A model generated the notes under the pieces. It was not told the origin of the DNA. It searched no databases and was given only the letters and a program-made list of their open reading frames with translations. A DNA stretch of 64,000 bases from Janthinobacterium lividum (lineage in GTDB: Bacteria > Pseudomonadota > Gammaproteobacteria > Burkholderiales > Burkholderiaceae_D). The DNA is taken from assembly GCF_023509035.1 (NCBI RefSeq), contig NZ_CP075583.1, positions 2,170,001-2,234,000 on the forward strand, given 5' to 3'. Position numbers and translations under genes: made by a program. Positions within the stretch are counted from its first letter, which is position 1, and each line of letters begins with the position of its first letter. Below are positions 54,042-64,000 of this stretch, one piece after another.

Positions 54042-55517
54042 ATGACTTATCTCGGTATCGATATCGGCACTTCCGAAGTCAAGGCCATCCTCACCGATGA
54101 CGCCCAAACCATTCTTGCCAGCGCCGGCGTGACCCTGCGCGTCTCCAGTCCCCATCCCGGCTGGTCGGAACAGAATCCCGAAGACTGGTGGCACGCCACC
54201 CTGGACGTCATCGCCGCCATCCGCAGTGCGCAACCAGTGGCGTTTTCCGGCTTGCGCGGTATCGCCCTGTCGGGCCAGATGCATGGCGCCACCCTGCTCG
54301 ACAAGCAGCAGCACGTGCTGCGCGCGGCCATCCTGTGGAACGATACGCGCGCGTTCTCCGAATGCGTCGAGCTCGAGGCGCTGGTACCCGAGTCGCGCGC
54401 CATCACGGGCAACCAGGCCATGCCCGGTTTCACGGCGCCCAAGTTGCTGTGGCTGCAAAAGTACGAACCCTCGCTGTTTCGCGCCACGGCCAAGGTCTTG
54501 CTGCCGAAGGATTACGTGGCGCTGCGCCTGACGGGGGAATATGTCTCCGACATGTCCGACGCTTCCGGCACCCTGTGGCTGGACGTGGCCAAACGAGACT
54601 GGTCCGAGCGCATGCTTGCCGCCACGGGTTTGACGCGCGAGCACATGCCGCGCCTGGTCGAAGGCAGCGCCGCCGCCGCGCAGGTGCGATCCTCCCTGTG
54701 CCAGGAGTGGGGCATCGCGCACACGGTGCTGCTGGCCGGCGGCGCGGGAGACAATGCGGCGGCCGCCGTGGGCCTGGGCGTGGTGGAGCCGGGCGCCGGC
54801 CTGCTGTCGCTGGGGACGTCCGGCGTGCTGTTCGCCGGCAGCGATGGCTTCGCGCCCAATCCAGGCCAGGGCGTGCACGCCTTCTGCCATTGCCTGCCCG
54901 AGCGCTGGCACCAGATGAGTGTGATTCTCAGCGCCGCGTCCAGCCTCAGTTGGGTGGCGCGGCTGACGCAGTCGAGTGACATCGGCGAGTTGGCAAGCCT
55001 GGCCGAAAGCGTGGAGGCGCGCACGGCGCCGGTCTTCCTGCCCTACCTGAGCGGCGAACGCACGCCGCATAACGATGCTTCCGCGCGCGGCGTGTTTTTC
55101 GGCTTGTCGACGGAACACGGGCGTGCCGAGCTGGCCTACAGCGTGATGGAAGGCGTGGCCTTTGCCATGGCCGACGGCAATGCGGCCCTGCGCAGTGCCG
55201 GCACGCAGCTGGAAGAAGCGTCGTTCGTGGGCGGCGGTTCGCGCAGCCGCTTCTGGGCCCAGCTGTGCGCGAATGCGTCGGGTTTGCACGTGCTGCGCCA
55301 CGACCATGGCGTGGCCGGCGGCACCATGGGCGCGGCGCGCCTGGCGCAGATGGCGGTGACGGGCTTGCCGCCCGCGCAGGTGTGCATGCGCCCGCCCGTG
55401 CAGGAAACGGTCGCGCCGCAAGCGTCCGCCGTGCTGGACGAGCGGCTGGCGCGCTACCGGCGTTTGTATCCGCTGCTGCGCGAAGAGTTCGCGGGAGCGG
55501 CCGCAGCGGCGCGCTGA
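54042..55517 (+). CDS. xylB: Xylulokinase
   Basis: 491 residues of the FGGY kinase family. Starts MTYLGIDIGTSEVKAIL (phosphate-1 motif DIGTS). GQMHGATLLDKQ, AAILWNDTR and the catalytic-site region SDASGTLWLDVAKRDWSE match XylB, and LLAGGAGDNAAAAVGLGVV is the phosphate-2 site. The C-terminus shows VGGGSRSRFWAQLCANASG of the FGGY signature. It phosphorylates D-xylulose to xylulose 5-phosphate for the pentose-phosphate pathway. It follows the AraC gene by 17 bp and closes the operon. Confidence 0.93.
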   Translation: MTYLGIDIGTSEVKAILTDDAQTILASAGVTLRVSSPHPGWSEQNPEDWWHATLDVIAAIRSAQPVAFSGLRGIALSGQMHGATLLDKQQHVLRAAILWNDTRAFSECVELEALVPESRAITGNQAMPGFTAPKLLWLQKYEPSLFRATAKVLLPKDYVALRLTGEYVSDMSDASGTLWLDVAKRDWSERMLAATGLTREHMPRLVEGSAAAAQVRSSLCQEWGIAHTVLLAGGAGDNAAAAVGLGVVEPGAGLLSLGTSGVLFAGSDGFAPNPGQGVHAFCHCLPERWHQMSVILSAASSLSWVARLTQSSDIGELASLAESVEARTAPVFLPYLSGERTPHNDASARGVFFGLSTEHGRAELAYSVMEGVAFAMADGNAALRSAGTQLEEASFVGGGSRSRFWAQLCANASGLHVLRHDHGVAGGTMGAARLAQMAVTGLPPAQVCMRPPVQETVAPQASAVLDERLARYRRLYPLLREEFAGAAAAAR

Positions 55518-55743
55518 CGCCGCCGGCAAGATTGCCTGGCTGACCATGCTGCGGGCGTGGCAATATGGCCAGATAGTCAATCTTCCCGTGTAATTTGTTG
55601 TTTCTATGTTGAAAGTGTTTCTTTAGCGAAAGCGCTGCTTGGTTTTTCACTGAGCGCGCCGCATGATTTCTTTATTTGGTGAGAATTGGATAGATTTGGC
55701 GGCGCCTTTGTTGCCATCCTGTTCTTGCCGCAGGGAGAAACAC

Positions 55744-57369
55744 ATGCAACTCGCGAATCTGAAAATCTCCGTCCGCCTGGGTCTGTTGGGCGCCTTCTTC
55801 TTTCTTGCGCTGGTGTTCGTCGGCGTGCGCGGCTGGAGCGCGCTCGACGCGGCCAGCGCGCGCAGTGCGGACGCCATGCAGCGTGCCGTGGCCCTGACGG
55901 AAGCGGTGGACGCGGCGCGCAGCGCGCAGGTGGAGTTCAAGATCCAGGTGCAGGAGTGGAAAAACATCCTGCTGCGCGGCGGCGATGCGGCCGCCTTTCA
56001 GCGCTACCGCGAAGCCTTCGTCACCAGTGGCGCGCAGACGCGCAAGGAATTGAAAAGCCTGCAGGCGATGATGGGGGCGCTGAAGCTCGACACGGCGCCC
56101 GTGGAGCAGGCGCTGCAGGCGCACGACGCGCTGGGCGTGAGCTACCTGGCGGCGCTGCAAAAGTATGATGGCGCGCGCGCCGACAGCGCCCAGACCGTCG
56201 ATGCGCTGGTCAAGGGCATGGACCGCGAACCGACGCGCCAGATTGACGCCATCGTCGCGGGCATCGGCAAGCAGTCGCACAGCTTGATGGCGCAGATGAA
56301 GGAGCAGGACGGCGCCGCGCACCGCAGTGCCAGCATCGCCATGCTGGCGACCGTGCTGGTGACCCTGGTCGTGGGGTCAATCACCGTATGGTGGCTGATC
56401 CGCAGCATCACCGTGCCGCTGGGCGCGGCCGTCGGCATTGCCCAGCAGGTGGCGGCCGGCGATTTGCGCGCCGTGGTGGCCGACAGCAGCCGCGATGAAA
56501 TCGGCGACCTGCTGCGCGCTTTAAAGGCGATGAGCGGCAACCTGGCCGCCATCGTGGGACGGGTGCGCGCCGGCACGGACGCCATCGCCACGGCGTCCGG
56601 TGAAATTGCCAGCGGCAACATGGACCTGTCTTCGCGCACGGAAGAGCAAGCCAGCTCGCTGGAAGAAACGGCCGCCTCGATGATCGAGCTGACGTCCACC
56701 GTGCGGCAGAATAACGACAACGCCGACCAGGCGCGCCGGCTGGCCGGCGGCGCGTCCGACGTGGCGCAGCGGGGTGGCGCTGCCGTGGCGCAGGTGGTGC
56801 AGACCATGAGCCATATCAATGCCTCGTCGAAGCGCATCGTCGACATCATTGCCGTCATCGACGGCATCGCCTTCCAGACGAATATCCTGGCCCTGAATGC
56901 GGCCGTGGAAGCGGCGCGCGCGGGCGAGCAGGGACGCGGTTTTGCCGTCGTGGCCACCGAAGTGCGCAGCCTGGCGCACCGCTCGGCTGCGGCAGCCATG
57001 GAAATCAAGCAGCTGATCGGCGAATCCGTGCGTACGGTGGAAGAGGGCAGCGTGCTGGCAGGCCAGGCGGGGCGCACGATGGATGACGTGGTGAGCAGCG
57101 TGCAGCGCGTCAACGCCATCATCGGCGAGATCGCCGTGGCCAGCGTGGAACAGCGTGACGGCATCGAGCAGATCAGCATCGCCATCAGCCAGATGGATGG
57201 CGTGACGCAGCAGAACGCGGCCCTGGTGGAGCAGGCCGCCGCCGCCGCGGATGCGCTGCAGCAGCAGGCGGCCAGCCTGGCCGACGCCGTCAGCATCTTC
57301 AAGCTGCATGCGGCGCCGGCGCTGGCGTCGGCGCCGGAACTGAAGCCGGGCCGGCTGGCGCTGGCTTAA
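55744..57369 (+). CDS. Methyl-accepting chemotaxis protein
   Basis: 541 residues. TM1 (about 13-32), a periplasmic four-helix ligand domain (about 33-190), TM2 ([23 protein letters not shown]), a HAMP domain ([26 protein letters not shown]) and a cytoplasmic signalling domain with the hairpin tip [43 protein letters not shown]. It has no C-terminal CheR-binding pentapeptide. Start MQLANLKI has GGGAGAAAC. Ligand unknown. The stop overlaps the convergent TonB receptor by 4 bp. Confidence 0.93.
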   Translation: MQLANLKISVRLGLLGAFFFLALVFVGVRGWSALDAASARSADAMQRAVALTEAVDAARSAQVEFKIQVQEWKNILLRGGDAAAFQRYREAFVTSGAQTRKELKSLQAMMGALKLDTAPVEQALQAHDALGVSYLAALQKYDGARADSAQTVDALVKGMDREPTRQIDAIVAGIGKQSHSLMAQMKEQDGAAHRSASIAMLATVLVTLVVGSITVWWLIRSITVPLGAAVGIAQQVAAGDLRAVVADSSRDEIGDLLRALKAMSGNLAAIVGRVRAGTDAIATASGEIASGNMDLSSRTEEQASSLEETAASMIELTSTVRQNNDNADQARRLAGGASDVAQRGGAAVAQVVQTMSHINASSKRIVDIIAVIDGIAFQTNILALNAAVEAARAGEQGRGFAVVATEVRSLAHRSAAAAMEIKQLIGESVRTVEEGSVLAGQAGRTMDDVVSSVQRVNAIIGEIAVASVEQRDGIEQISIAISQMDGVTQQNAALVEQAAAAADALQQQAASLADAVSIFKLHAAPALASAPELKPGRLALA

Positions 57370-59531
57370 AACGTGTACTTCGCCGTCAGTACGGCGCTGC
57401 GGGGATCGCCGAATGCATTGCCGCTGTCGATGCTGCTGATGGCCTGGTAGTAGCTGCGGTCGAAGACGTTGGTCACGCTCAGGCGCACGTCGAGCTGGCG
57501 GTTCACTTGCCAGCCCGCGTTCAGGTCGGCCACCGCGTAGCCGCCCTGGCGGATGGCGCTGTTGGTCTTGTAGATATGGTTCTGCGCCCGCAGCGCGCCG
57601 CCGACGCGCCACGCATCGGACAGGCGATAGCTGGTGGACAGTCGCAGCAGGCGGCTGGGGCGCTCGGCCGCATAGCGCGCGCCGACGGCATTGCTGCCTT
57701 GCGCCTTGGCGTATTCGGCCGTGTTGTAGGTAAAGCCCGCGCTCACCTGCCAGCGCGGCGTCAACGCGCCGGACACGCTCAGTTCAAACCCATCGCTGCG
57801 TACTTCACCGGCCGCCTCGGAGCATGACAGCAGGCCGGGGCCGCACTGCGTCAGCGGCAGCGCTGTCGCCAGGTTCTTTTGCACGATGCGGAACACGGCC
57901 GCCGAGGCGTTCAGCGCGCCGCCGAAGTATTCGCCCTTCACGCCCGCTTCCATGTTGATGCCCGTGACGGGATCGAGCAGCACGCCATTCCTGTCGACGG
58001 CGCTTTGCGGATTGAAGATGCTGGTCCAGCTGCCGTACAGCGAATGGTGGGCGTCGACGTCGTACACCAGGCCCGCATATGGCGTGACTTCCCGGCTCAC
58101 CTTGTAGCCGGAGCGCGCGCCCGTAAACATGTTGACGGCGCGGTAGTCGTACCAGTCGACGCGGCCGCCCACCAGCAGGGCCAGCGGATCGGCCAGGCTG
58201 AAGCGGGCCGTCGTGTAGACGCCCGTCTGTTTCGTCTTGCTGTCCTGGCCATAATAGAACGTGCCGATCGCGGGTTTCACGGGCGCGCCCGTATCCCAGC
58301 GCACGGGGTTGAAGGTGTAGCTGTAGTCGGGTACCGACTTGTAGCCCTTGTCCTCGGTATCGCGCGTGCGGTAGTTGGCGCCGAACACGATTTCATGGCG
58401 GCGGCCCAGCAGGCTGAAAGGGCCGGCTGCCTGCGCATCGACAATGCGCTGCTGGCGGTCGTAGACAAAGGCGTTGGCCGCGCTGAGGCGGAACAGATTC
58501 GTCTTCGGCACGCGGGCGATGCCCGTGACGACGGAGTCGAGTTCGTCCTGCAGCGCCTGCGCCGCCAGTTTTACCTTCCAGCCGTTGCCCAGCCGGTGTT
58601 CGAGTTCGGCGAACAGGCGCGTGTTTTTCTTGTTCCAGAAGGTCCAGTCGGGCGCGTTGCTGGCCGAGCGGTCGAGCGGCAGGAAACTGCCATCGAGCGC
58701 CGTTGGCAAGCCGTACCACGTGGAGCCGGGATTGCGCTCGTCGTTGACGTGGAAGCCCACGCTCAGGGTCGTGTCGCGCGACAGATCGGCATCGGCGGTG
58801 GCGTAGAGCAGGGCGCGCTTGTGGCGGTAGTTCGAGATGAACGTGTCGCTATCCTGGTAGGCGGCCACGGCGCGCCCGCGCAGGCTGCCCGCCTGGTTCA
58901 GCGCGCCGCGCGCATCGACTTCGCCGCGGTAGTCGTTGTAGCGGCCGATGCTGCCCGTGAGCGACACCTCGTTCTCCGCCGTAGGGCGTTTGCGTACAAA
59001 ATTCATCGTGCCCGACGGGTTGCCCACGCCATTGAGCATGCCGGCCGCGCCGCGCAGGATTTCGACCCGGTCGTACATGGCCAGGGTGGCAAAACCCAGG
59101 GTGTCGCCGTCGGCCGACATGGTCAGGCCGTCTTCCGTGAAATTGCTGATCGAGAAACCGCGCGAATAAAAGCTGGCGCGCTCGGTGGCGCCCTTGTTCA
59201 GGCTCAAACCCGGCGTGATATTGGCGATGTCCTCGACCGAGCGGATATTCATGTCGTCCATTTGCTGGCGTGTGACGACGCTGACCGATTGCGGCGTCTC
59301 GCGCACGGACAGGTTCAGGCGTGTGGCCGCGTTCATGCTGCCGCTGGTGTAGGAGCCGCTGCCTTCGGTGGTGGCGGAGGCGGCCTGCGCGTTGACGCGC
59401 ACCTCGGGCAGATTCTGTTCCTGCTGCTGCGCCTGGCCATGGGCTGGTGCACCCAGGGTGCCGAGAATGGCCGCGGCCATGAGGGTCGGCGCCAACGCGG
59501 CGGCCTTGCGCTGTGCGCTGTGTATTGTCAT
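57366..59531 (-). CDS. TonB-dependent siderophore receptor
   Basis: 721 residues: signal peptide to about 33, plug domain ([36 protein letters not shown]), the [15 protein letters not shown] motif of FpvA/FhuE-type receptors, a barrel, and a final aromatic residue (LTAKYTF). No STN signalling domain, so a plain siderophore importer. A Fur box lies about 163 bp before the start codon. Ligand unassigned, probably a ferric hydroxamate or pyoverdine-like siderophore. Confidence 0.92.
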   Translation of the reverse strand: MTIHSAQRKAAALAPTLMAAAILGTLGAPAHGQAQQQEQNLPEVRVNAQAASATTEGSGSYTSGSMNAATRLNLSVRETPQSVSVVTRQQMDDMNIRSVEDIANITPGLSLNKGATERASFYSRGFSISNFTEDGLTMSADGDTLGFATLAMYDRVEILRGAAGMLNGVGNPSGTMNFVRKRPTAENEVSLTGSIGRYNDYRGEVDARGALNQAGSLRGRAVAAYQDSDTFISNYRHKRALLYATADADLSRDTTLSVGFHVNDERNPGSTWYGLPTALDGSFLPLDRSASNAPDWTFWNKKNTRLFAELEHRLGNGWKVKLAAQALQDELDSVVTGIARVPKTNLFRLSAANAFVYDRQQRIVDAQAAGPFSLLGRRHEIVFGANYRTRDTEDKGYKSVPDYSYTFNPVRWDTGAPVKPAIGTFYYGQDSKTKQTGVYTTARFSLADPLALLVGGRVDWYDYRAVNMFTGARSGYKVSREVTPYAGLVYDVDAHHSLYGSWTSIFNPQSAVDRNGVLLDPVTGINMEAGVKGEYFGGALNASAAVFRIVQKNLATALPLTQCGPGLLSCSEAAGEVRSDGFELSVSGALTPRWQVSAGFTYNTAEYAKAQGSNAVGARYAAERPSRLLRLSTSYRLSDAWRVGGALRAQNHIYKTNSAIRQGGYAVADLNAGWQVNRQLDVRLSVTNVFDRSYYQAISSIDSGNAFGDPRSAVLTAKYTF

Positions 59532-59939
59532 TGACTACTCCCGGTGTCGCGATGCTGTGGTGGATGAAGCAGGCGGATGCCTGTTTCAAAATATGCGTCG
59601 CTGGGGGGAGTGTTGCGCCTGGCTTGCCTGGCCATGCCGCTGCTGCCCTGGCCTGGGCGCAGGGACTCAGATGAATGGAGTTGATTTCAAGGAATGAGAA
59701 TCATTCTCATTTTAGTGCGATGCAGCAATTGTTGCAATAATTGGTGAGATTATCTGTGGGAGGATTGCAACAGTGAGCACGCCTCGCCGTGATTGACACC
59801 AGTCAAGCGGCGCCCGATCAGGCAAATATCGTGCCGAAATTCTTATACTATTTCCTTTCCGCATGTATCTGCGCCCGGCCGCATGGCGCGCGTTGCAAAG
59901 GAAAACCATGTTTCTCACTTTCCGCCTGCCGGGTGACGC
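59532..59939. other. Intergenic region, siderophore receptor / GGDEF-EAL gene
   Basis: No gene is supported. It holds the Fur box at 59694-59712 and, further right, CTTATACTATT near 59841 that could serve as a -10 for the GGDEF-EAL gene but lacks a clear -35. Nothing else stands out. Confidence 0.5.
59694..59712. promoter_or_regulatory. Fur box
   Basis: AATGAGAATCATTCTCATT is a 19-bp palindrome around a central C, matching the Fur box consensus (GATAATGATWATCATTATC) at most positions. Located upstream of the siderophore receptor, it should repress the receptor when iron is sufficient. Confidence 0.8.
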
Positions 59940-61754
59940 ATGACGGCGCTGCTGCTGGCGCTGTGCCTGACCCTGGCCGTGATGCTGAGCTTGCTGCTGG
60001 CCTGCCAGTGGCAGGCGGCGCGCACGTGGCGCCTTCGCCATGCGACGGGCGTAGAGCTGCAGGCGGCGCAGGCGCAGCGTATGGCCGATGCGCTGGCGCT
60101 GCTGCATGCGTTGCCGGCGGCCGTCATCGGCACCGACCGCGATGGCGTGGTGCGCTACCTGAATCCCCGCGCCAGCGCCATGGGCGAGCGGCTGGGCGAC
60201 GATGGCCTGGGCCAGCCCGTGACGCAGCTGCTGCCACTGTTCCATGACGGTACGCCCATCGATGCGGCGCGCCAGGTGCGCGACTGCGTGGCGCGCCAGG
60301 AAGTGCTGGAGGTGGTGCGCGGCGCCGTCCTGCTGCGTCATCTCGATGGCAAGCGCATCGACGTGCAGTACAGCTGCGCGCCGCTGGCGCAGGGCGGCGC
60401 GGTGCTGCTGCTGCACGATGTGTCGGCGCGCCGGCGCGCCGAGCAGCAGCTGGAATTCATCGCCCACCACGACGGCTTGACGGGGCTGCCGAACCGCCTG
60501 CATTTCCAGATCCGCTTCGAGCACGGCATCGCCTACGCACGCCGCCACCAGGCTTTGCTGGCCGTACTGTTCGTCGACATCGACCGCTTCAAATCCATCA
60601 ACGACAGCCTGGGGCACGACGTGGGCGACCAGGTGCTGACGGAGTTCGCGCGCCGGGTGCAGCAGTGCGTGCGCAAGGTCGACACGGTGGCGCGCCAGGG
60701 CGGCGACGAATTCATCATCCTGCTGACGGAATTGCGCACGGCGCACGATGCGGAGCGGGTGGCCGAGAAAATCGTCGGCGCCATCGCCGCGCCCTTCGTC
60801 ATCGGCGAATACAGCCTGTCGGTGGCGGCCAGCGTGGGCGTGGCCCTGTACCCGGACGACGACGACGACGTCAATGCGCTGATCGAAAAAGCCGACCTGG
60901 CCATGTACGCGGCCAAGCGCCACGCGCCTGGCACCTGCCTGCGCTACGCGCCGCGCATGCAGACACAGTCGTATTCGCGCACCATCCTCGAGACGGCCCT
61001 GCGCCATGCGCTCGAACGCAACGAGTTCGCCCTGTTCTACCAGCCGCGCATGGACTTGAAGACGCGCACGATCACGGGCGTCAAGGCGCTGCTGCGCTGG
61101 AAGCACCCGGAACTGGGCCTGATGATGCCGCTCGATTTCTTGCCGGTGCTGGAAGAAAGCGCCATGATCCTGCCGGTGGGGGCCTGGGTGATGGCCACGG
61201 CGGTGGAACAGGCGCGCAGCTGGATCGCGCAGGGGCAGATGCTGACGGTGTCCGTCAGCCTGTCGGCGCGTCAGTTCTACCAGCGCGATATCGCGCGCAA
61301 TTTCGCCGCCGCGCTGGAGGCGGCCGGCGTGCCGGGCCACTGCATCGAGCTGGAAATCGCCGCCGGCATCCTGATCGACCGCAATCAGAACTGCGAGCTG
61401 ATATTGCGCCAGTTCCGCCAGCTGGGCATGGCGATTGCCGTCAGCGATTTCGGCACGGGCGACGCTTCGCTGCACTACCTGAAACGCTTCCCCACGGATG
61501 CCGTGAAGATCGAAAAGTGCTTCGTCGACGACGTGGGCAAGCCGGGCGGCGACGGCGCCATGGTGCGCGCCATCGTGGCGATGGCGCGCACGCTCGGCCT
61601 GCGCACCATCGCCGGCGGCGTGGAAAGCGGCGAGCAGCTGGAACTGCTGGCCGAGATGGGTTGCGACGAGGCGTTTGGCTATTTTCTCGGCCGCGCCATG
61701 GCGCCCGAGGGCATCGAGGCGCTGCTCAATAACAGTGAAGCCATTCAGAACTGA
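59940..61754 (+). CDS. Membrane GGDEF protein with degenerate EAL domain
   Basis: 604 residues. An N-terminal TM helix (LLLALCLTLAVMLSLLLAC), PAS-like segment (about 50-160), GGDEF domain (active-site GGDEF at 254-258 and intact I-site RKVD at 245-248) and an EAL domain. The GGDEF looks active. The EAL is not: EAL is KAL (K382), the SVNLS Asn is Ser, the ELEITES Glu is Ala (AAG), DDFG is SDFG, and AEGVE is AGGVE. It should make c-di-GMP only, the dead EAL perhaps binding it. The stop overlaps the convergent receptor by 10 bp. Confidence 0.9.
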   Translation: MTALLLALCLTLAVMLSLLLACQWQAARTWRLRHATGVELQAAQAQRMADALALLHALPAAVIGTDRDGVVRYLNPRASAMGERLGDDGLGQPVTQLLPLFHDGTPIDAARQVRDCVARQEVLEVVRGAVLLRHLDGKRIDVQYSCAPLAQGGAVLLLHDVSARRRAEQQLEFIAHHDGLTGLPNRLHFQIRFEHGIAYARRHQALLAVLFVDIDRFKSINDSLGHDVGDQVLTEFARRVQQCVRKVDTVARQGGDEFIILLTELRTAHDAERVAEKIVGAIAAPFVIGEYSLSVAASVGVALYPDDDDDVNALIEKADLAMYAAKRHAPGTCLRYAPRMQTQSYSRTILETALRHALERNEFALFYQPRMDLKTRTITGVKALLRWKHPELGLMMPLDFLPVLEESAMILPVGAWVMATAVEQARSWIAQGQMLTVSVSLSARQFYQRDIARNFAAALEAAGVPGHCIELEIAAGILIDRNQNCELILRQFRQLGMAIAVSDFGTGDASLHYLKRFPTDAVKIEKCFVDDVGKPGGDGAMVRAIVAMARTLGLRTIAGGVESGEQLELLAEMGCDEAFGYFLGRAMAPEGIEALLNNSEAIQN

Positions 61755-64000
61755 TAGCGCAGCGACAGCATGGCGTTGCGCGGATCGCCATAGTAGCCAC
61801 CCATGCCCGTCGAGTAGTACTTCTTGTCGAAGACATTGTTGACGTTCAGGGTCGCCAGCAGTTGTGGACTGAGCTGATACTGCGCCATCAGGCCCGCCAC
61901 GGCATATGCCTTCTGCGTGAAGCGTTCGCCATGCGGTCCGCGGTCATCCATGTAGATATCGCTCTGCCAGTTCACGCCGCCGCCCAGCACCAGACCCGGC
62001 AGGCCTTGCGCCAGGCGCCAGGTGGTCCACAGCTTGGCCATGTTTTGCGGCTGGTTGGTCTGGATGCGTGCGCCGGCGGCATTGCGGATGCGGCTGTAAG
62101 CATAGCTGGCCGTCAGTTGCCAGTCGGGACGCAGCTGGCCCGATACTTCCGCCTCGAAGCCGCGCGTGGTGGCGCCCTTGACCGTATGGTAGGCGTAGGA
62201 GCCGCCGCCCGTGCCGATGATCCAGACATTGCCCGGATCGGCTTCGGCCAGGTTTTCCTGCTTCAGCTGGAAGAGGGCGGCGCTGGTGGTGAGCTTGCCG
62301 CCGAAGAATTCGCCCTTCGCGCCCACTTCGTAGTTCTTGCCTTCCAGCGGCGCCAGGAAGTGGCTGTTGACGTCGCGCTGGCTTTGCGGCGTGAAGATGC
62401 TGGTGTAGCTGGCGTAGGCCGACCAGTGCTGGCCCAGGTCATAGACGAGGCCCGCATACGGCGTGATCTTGCCGTTTTCGCGCATGGCGTCGTACAGCTT
62501 CGTGCCGTTGACATAATCGCTGCGGATGTCGCGCTTCCAGTACGACAGGCGCGCGCCGAGGATCACCGACAGCGCGTCCGTCGGACGCAGGCGCAGGGTC
62601 GAATACAGGCCGCTTTCCTGTTCCTTGTCGTACGAGCTCCCCTGGCGCGTGCCGCTGTAGTCGGGTACCGGCATGGCGCCATTCCAGGCATGGATATCGG
62701 GCACCGTATAGTCATAGCCGTCGAGGCGCCAGCCCGGATAAATGGGGCTGTTCGTCTTGAGTTCCGAGGCGCTCACGCCCAGCACCAATTCGTGCTTGCG
62801 GCCGAAGGCCTGGAACGGGCCGCTGACATAGGCGTCGAGCGAGGTTTGCTGCGGCTTGCTATGCCAGTTGGCCAGCCACAGTTTCATGCCGCCACCCGTC
62901 ACGCGGTCCGGGTAGCCATTGCCGGAAAAGCCCTGCAAGGCATCGTACTGGTTGCTGCTGCGGCTGACGGCCACCTTGGCGATCCAGTCGTTGTCGAAAT
63001 AATGGTCGAGCGTGGCGAACAGCATGCTCTGCTCGCGGTCATACGTGCTCCACGCCGTGGTGCCGTTCATCGAGCGGGGAAAACTGGTCTGCGAGCCGTC
63101 GGCATAGAACATGGGAAAGTCGCGTCCTGCGCCCTTGAGCTTTTCCTTCTGGTAGTTGACGCCGGCGCTGAGCACCGTGGAGGGCGACAGGTCCGCTTCG
63201 ACGATCGCATACAGCACATCCTTTTTCTGCTGGTAGCGGTCGATGAACGAGCGCTGGTCTTCATGCGCGGCGACGAGGCGCGCGCGGACCTTGCCGTCCG
63301 CCGTCAAGGGCGTCGAGACATCGCCTTCGATGCGGTAGCGGTCCCATGATCCCAGCTGCGCGCCGGCCGTGGCGGCAAAGCTGCGGCCCGGACGCTTGCG
63401 CACCAGGTTGATGGCGGCCGACGGGCTGCCCGTGCCGCTGATCAGGCCCGTCGCGCCGCGGATGATCTCGACGCGGTCGTAGATGGCCATGTCGTAGGTG
63501 CGCGCTTCCAGGTTCTTGCTGGTCGGGATGCCGTCGAACATATACGAGGTCACTTCGAAGCCGCGTGAAAACACCTGGTCGTATTCGCGCGTGCTCGAGG
63601 AATGGTCGACCGTGATGCCGGGCGCCTGCAGCAGCACATCCTGCAATGTGCGCAAGCCCTGGTCTTCGATCTGCTGGCGCGTGATGACGCTGACGGCTTG
63701 CGGCGTTTCGCGCAGCGACAGGTTCAAACGCGTGGCGCTGGTCAGGCCCGCGTAGCTCCGCTTGCCTTCCGTGGTGCCGTCGCGCAGGGCGCTGGAGCTG
63801 ACGGCCACTTCGTCCAGGGTGGCGGCGATCGGCGCGGCGGGCGACGCTGTGCCCGCCTTGCGCAGCACGTAGCTGCGTTCCCCGCTGGGCAGCGCTTCCA
63901 GGCCAGTGCCCGCCAGCAGGCGCGCCAGTGCCTGCGGCACCGTGTAGTTGCCACTCAGGCCCGGCGTGCGCACGCCTTGCAGCAGTTCGGCCGCCGCGCC
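61745..64000 (-). CDS. TonB-dependent siderophore receptor with STN domain, 5' end beyond window
   Basis: At least 751 residues. It starts beyond the right edge. The N-terminal end preserved in the window, AELLQGVRTPGLSGNYTVPQALARLLAG, is the STN (secretin and TonB N-terminus) signalling module. Then come plug motifs (SLRETPQAVSVITRQQIEDQGLRTLQDV, FEVTSYMFDGIPTSKN, TGSPSAAINLVRKRPG) and barrel ending LSLRYQF. Such receptors signal through an anti-sigma/ECF pair; no FecI or FecR gene is in view. Ligand likely a ferric siderophore. Confidence 0.9.
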   Translation of the reverse strand, partial: GAAAELLQGVRTPGLSGNYTVPQALARLLAGTGLEALPSGERSYVLRKAGTASPAAPIAATLDEVAVSSSALRDGTTEGKRSYAGLTSATRLNLSLRETPQAVSVITRQQIEDQGLRTLQDVLLQAPGITVDHSSSTREYDQVFSRGFEVTSYMFDGIPTSKNLEARTYDMAIYDRVEIIRGATGLISGTGSPSAAINLVRKRPGRSFAATAGAQLGSWDRYRIEGDVSTPLTADGKVRARLVAAHEDQRSFIDRYQQKKDVLYAIVEADLSPSTVLSAGVNYQKEKLKGAGRDFPMFYADGSQTSFPRSMNGTTAWSTYDREQSMLFATLDHYFDNDWIAKVAVSRSSNQYDALQGFSGNGYPDRVTGGGMKLWLANWHSKPQQTSLDAYVSGPFQAFGRKHELVLGVSASELKTNSPIYPGWRLDGYDYTVPDIHAWNGAMPVPDYSGTRQGSSYDKEQESGLYSTLRLRPTDALSVILGARLSYWKRDIRSDYVNGTKLYDAMRENGKITPYAGLVYDLGQHWSAYASYTSIFTPQSQRDVNSHFLAPLEGKNYEVGAKGEFFGGKLTTSAALFQLKQENLAEADPGNVWIIGTGGGSYAYHTVKGATTRGFEAEVSGQLRPDWQLTASYAYSRIRNAAGARIQTNQPQNMAKLWTTWRLAQGLPGLVLGGGVNWQSDIYMDDRGPHGERFTQKAYAVAGLMAQYQLSPQLLATLNVNNVFDKKYYSTGMGGYYGDPRNAMLSLRYQF

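Overview
The window is high-GC DNA from what looks like a betaproteobacterium of the Burkholderiales, most likely Oxalobacteraceae and Janthinobacterium-like. That placement is an inference from gene content (alanine-rich PHA phasin, CodA-type deaminase, DUF883 protein, many GGDEF proteins and TonB receptors) and from codon and GC style; no rRNA or other decisive marker is present. I see no tRNA or rRNA gene, insertion sequence, prophage or CRISPR array. This is ordinary accessory chromosome: transport, stress, signalling and catabolism.

Layout. 0.2-6.8 kb: Tat-exported alpha/beta hydrolase, DoxX protein, MocR-type regulator with repeated operator-like sites, DUF883 protein, a 38-bp perfect palindrome, a 24-residue membrane peptide and a large KatE-type catalase. 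7.0-11.3 kb: tightly overlapped EmrB/EmrA/OprM-type drug-efflux operon, then a frameshifted TPR protein. 12.2-19.8 kb: a lipoprotein, then a self-regulated RND efflux operon on the minus strand (tetR, outer-membrane channel, adaptor, pump). 20-22 kb: receiver-kinase hybrid and a 2OG-Fe oxygenase. 22.3-27.9 kb: operon of M1 peptidase, DUF6702 protein and TonB receptor, next to an OhrR-like gene with a probable leaderless promoter. 28-31.8 kb: TIM-barrel isomerase plus phytanoyl-CoA-type dioxygenase facing a LysR gene, then an M29-like aminopeptidase. 32-34 kb: a hypothetical gene, an inverted/tandem repeat element and a zinc-ribbon membrane protein. 34-40.3 kb: phosphatase with a Pho-box-like site and a frameshift, di-haem peroxidase, small lipoprotein, TPR-GGDEF cyclase. 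40.3-45 kb: MdlAB-type ABC exporter and phasin. 45.3-47.7 kb: cytosine deaminase and two GNAT acetyltransferases. 47.9-55.5 kb: complete pentitol uptake and catabolism operon (binding protein, two permeases, polyol dehydrogenase, ATPase, AraC regulator, xylulokinase). 55.7-64 kb: chemoreceptor, two siderophore-type TonB receptors (one with a Fur box, the other running off the right edge) and a GGDEF protein whose EAL domain is clearly degenerate.

How it fits together: the polyol cluster should import a pentitol such as xylitol or D-arabitol, oxidise it to D-xylulose and phosphorylate it. Three efflux systems (EmrAB-type, RND, MdlAB-type) supply detoxification. Catalase, the OhrR-like regulator and the peroxidase point to oxidative-stress handling. 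The receptors, Fur box and Pho-like box point to iron and phosphate scavenging.

Quality flag: three genes carry frameshifts that are each repaired by one-base changes. Three of the four sites are homopolymer runs one base short, so sequence error is a serious alternative to true pseudogenes.
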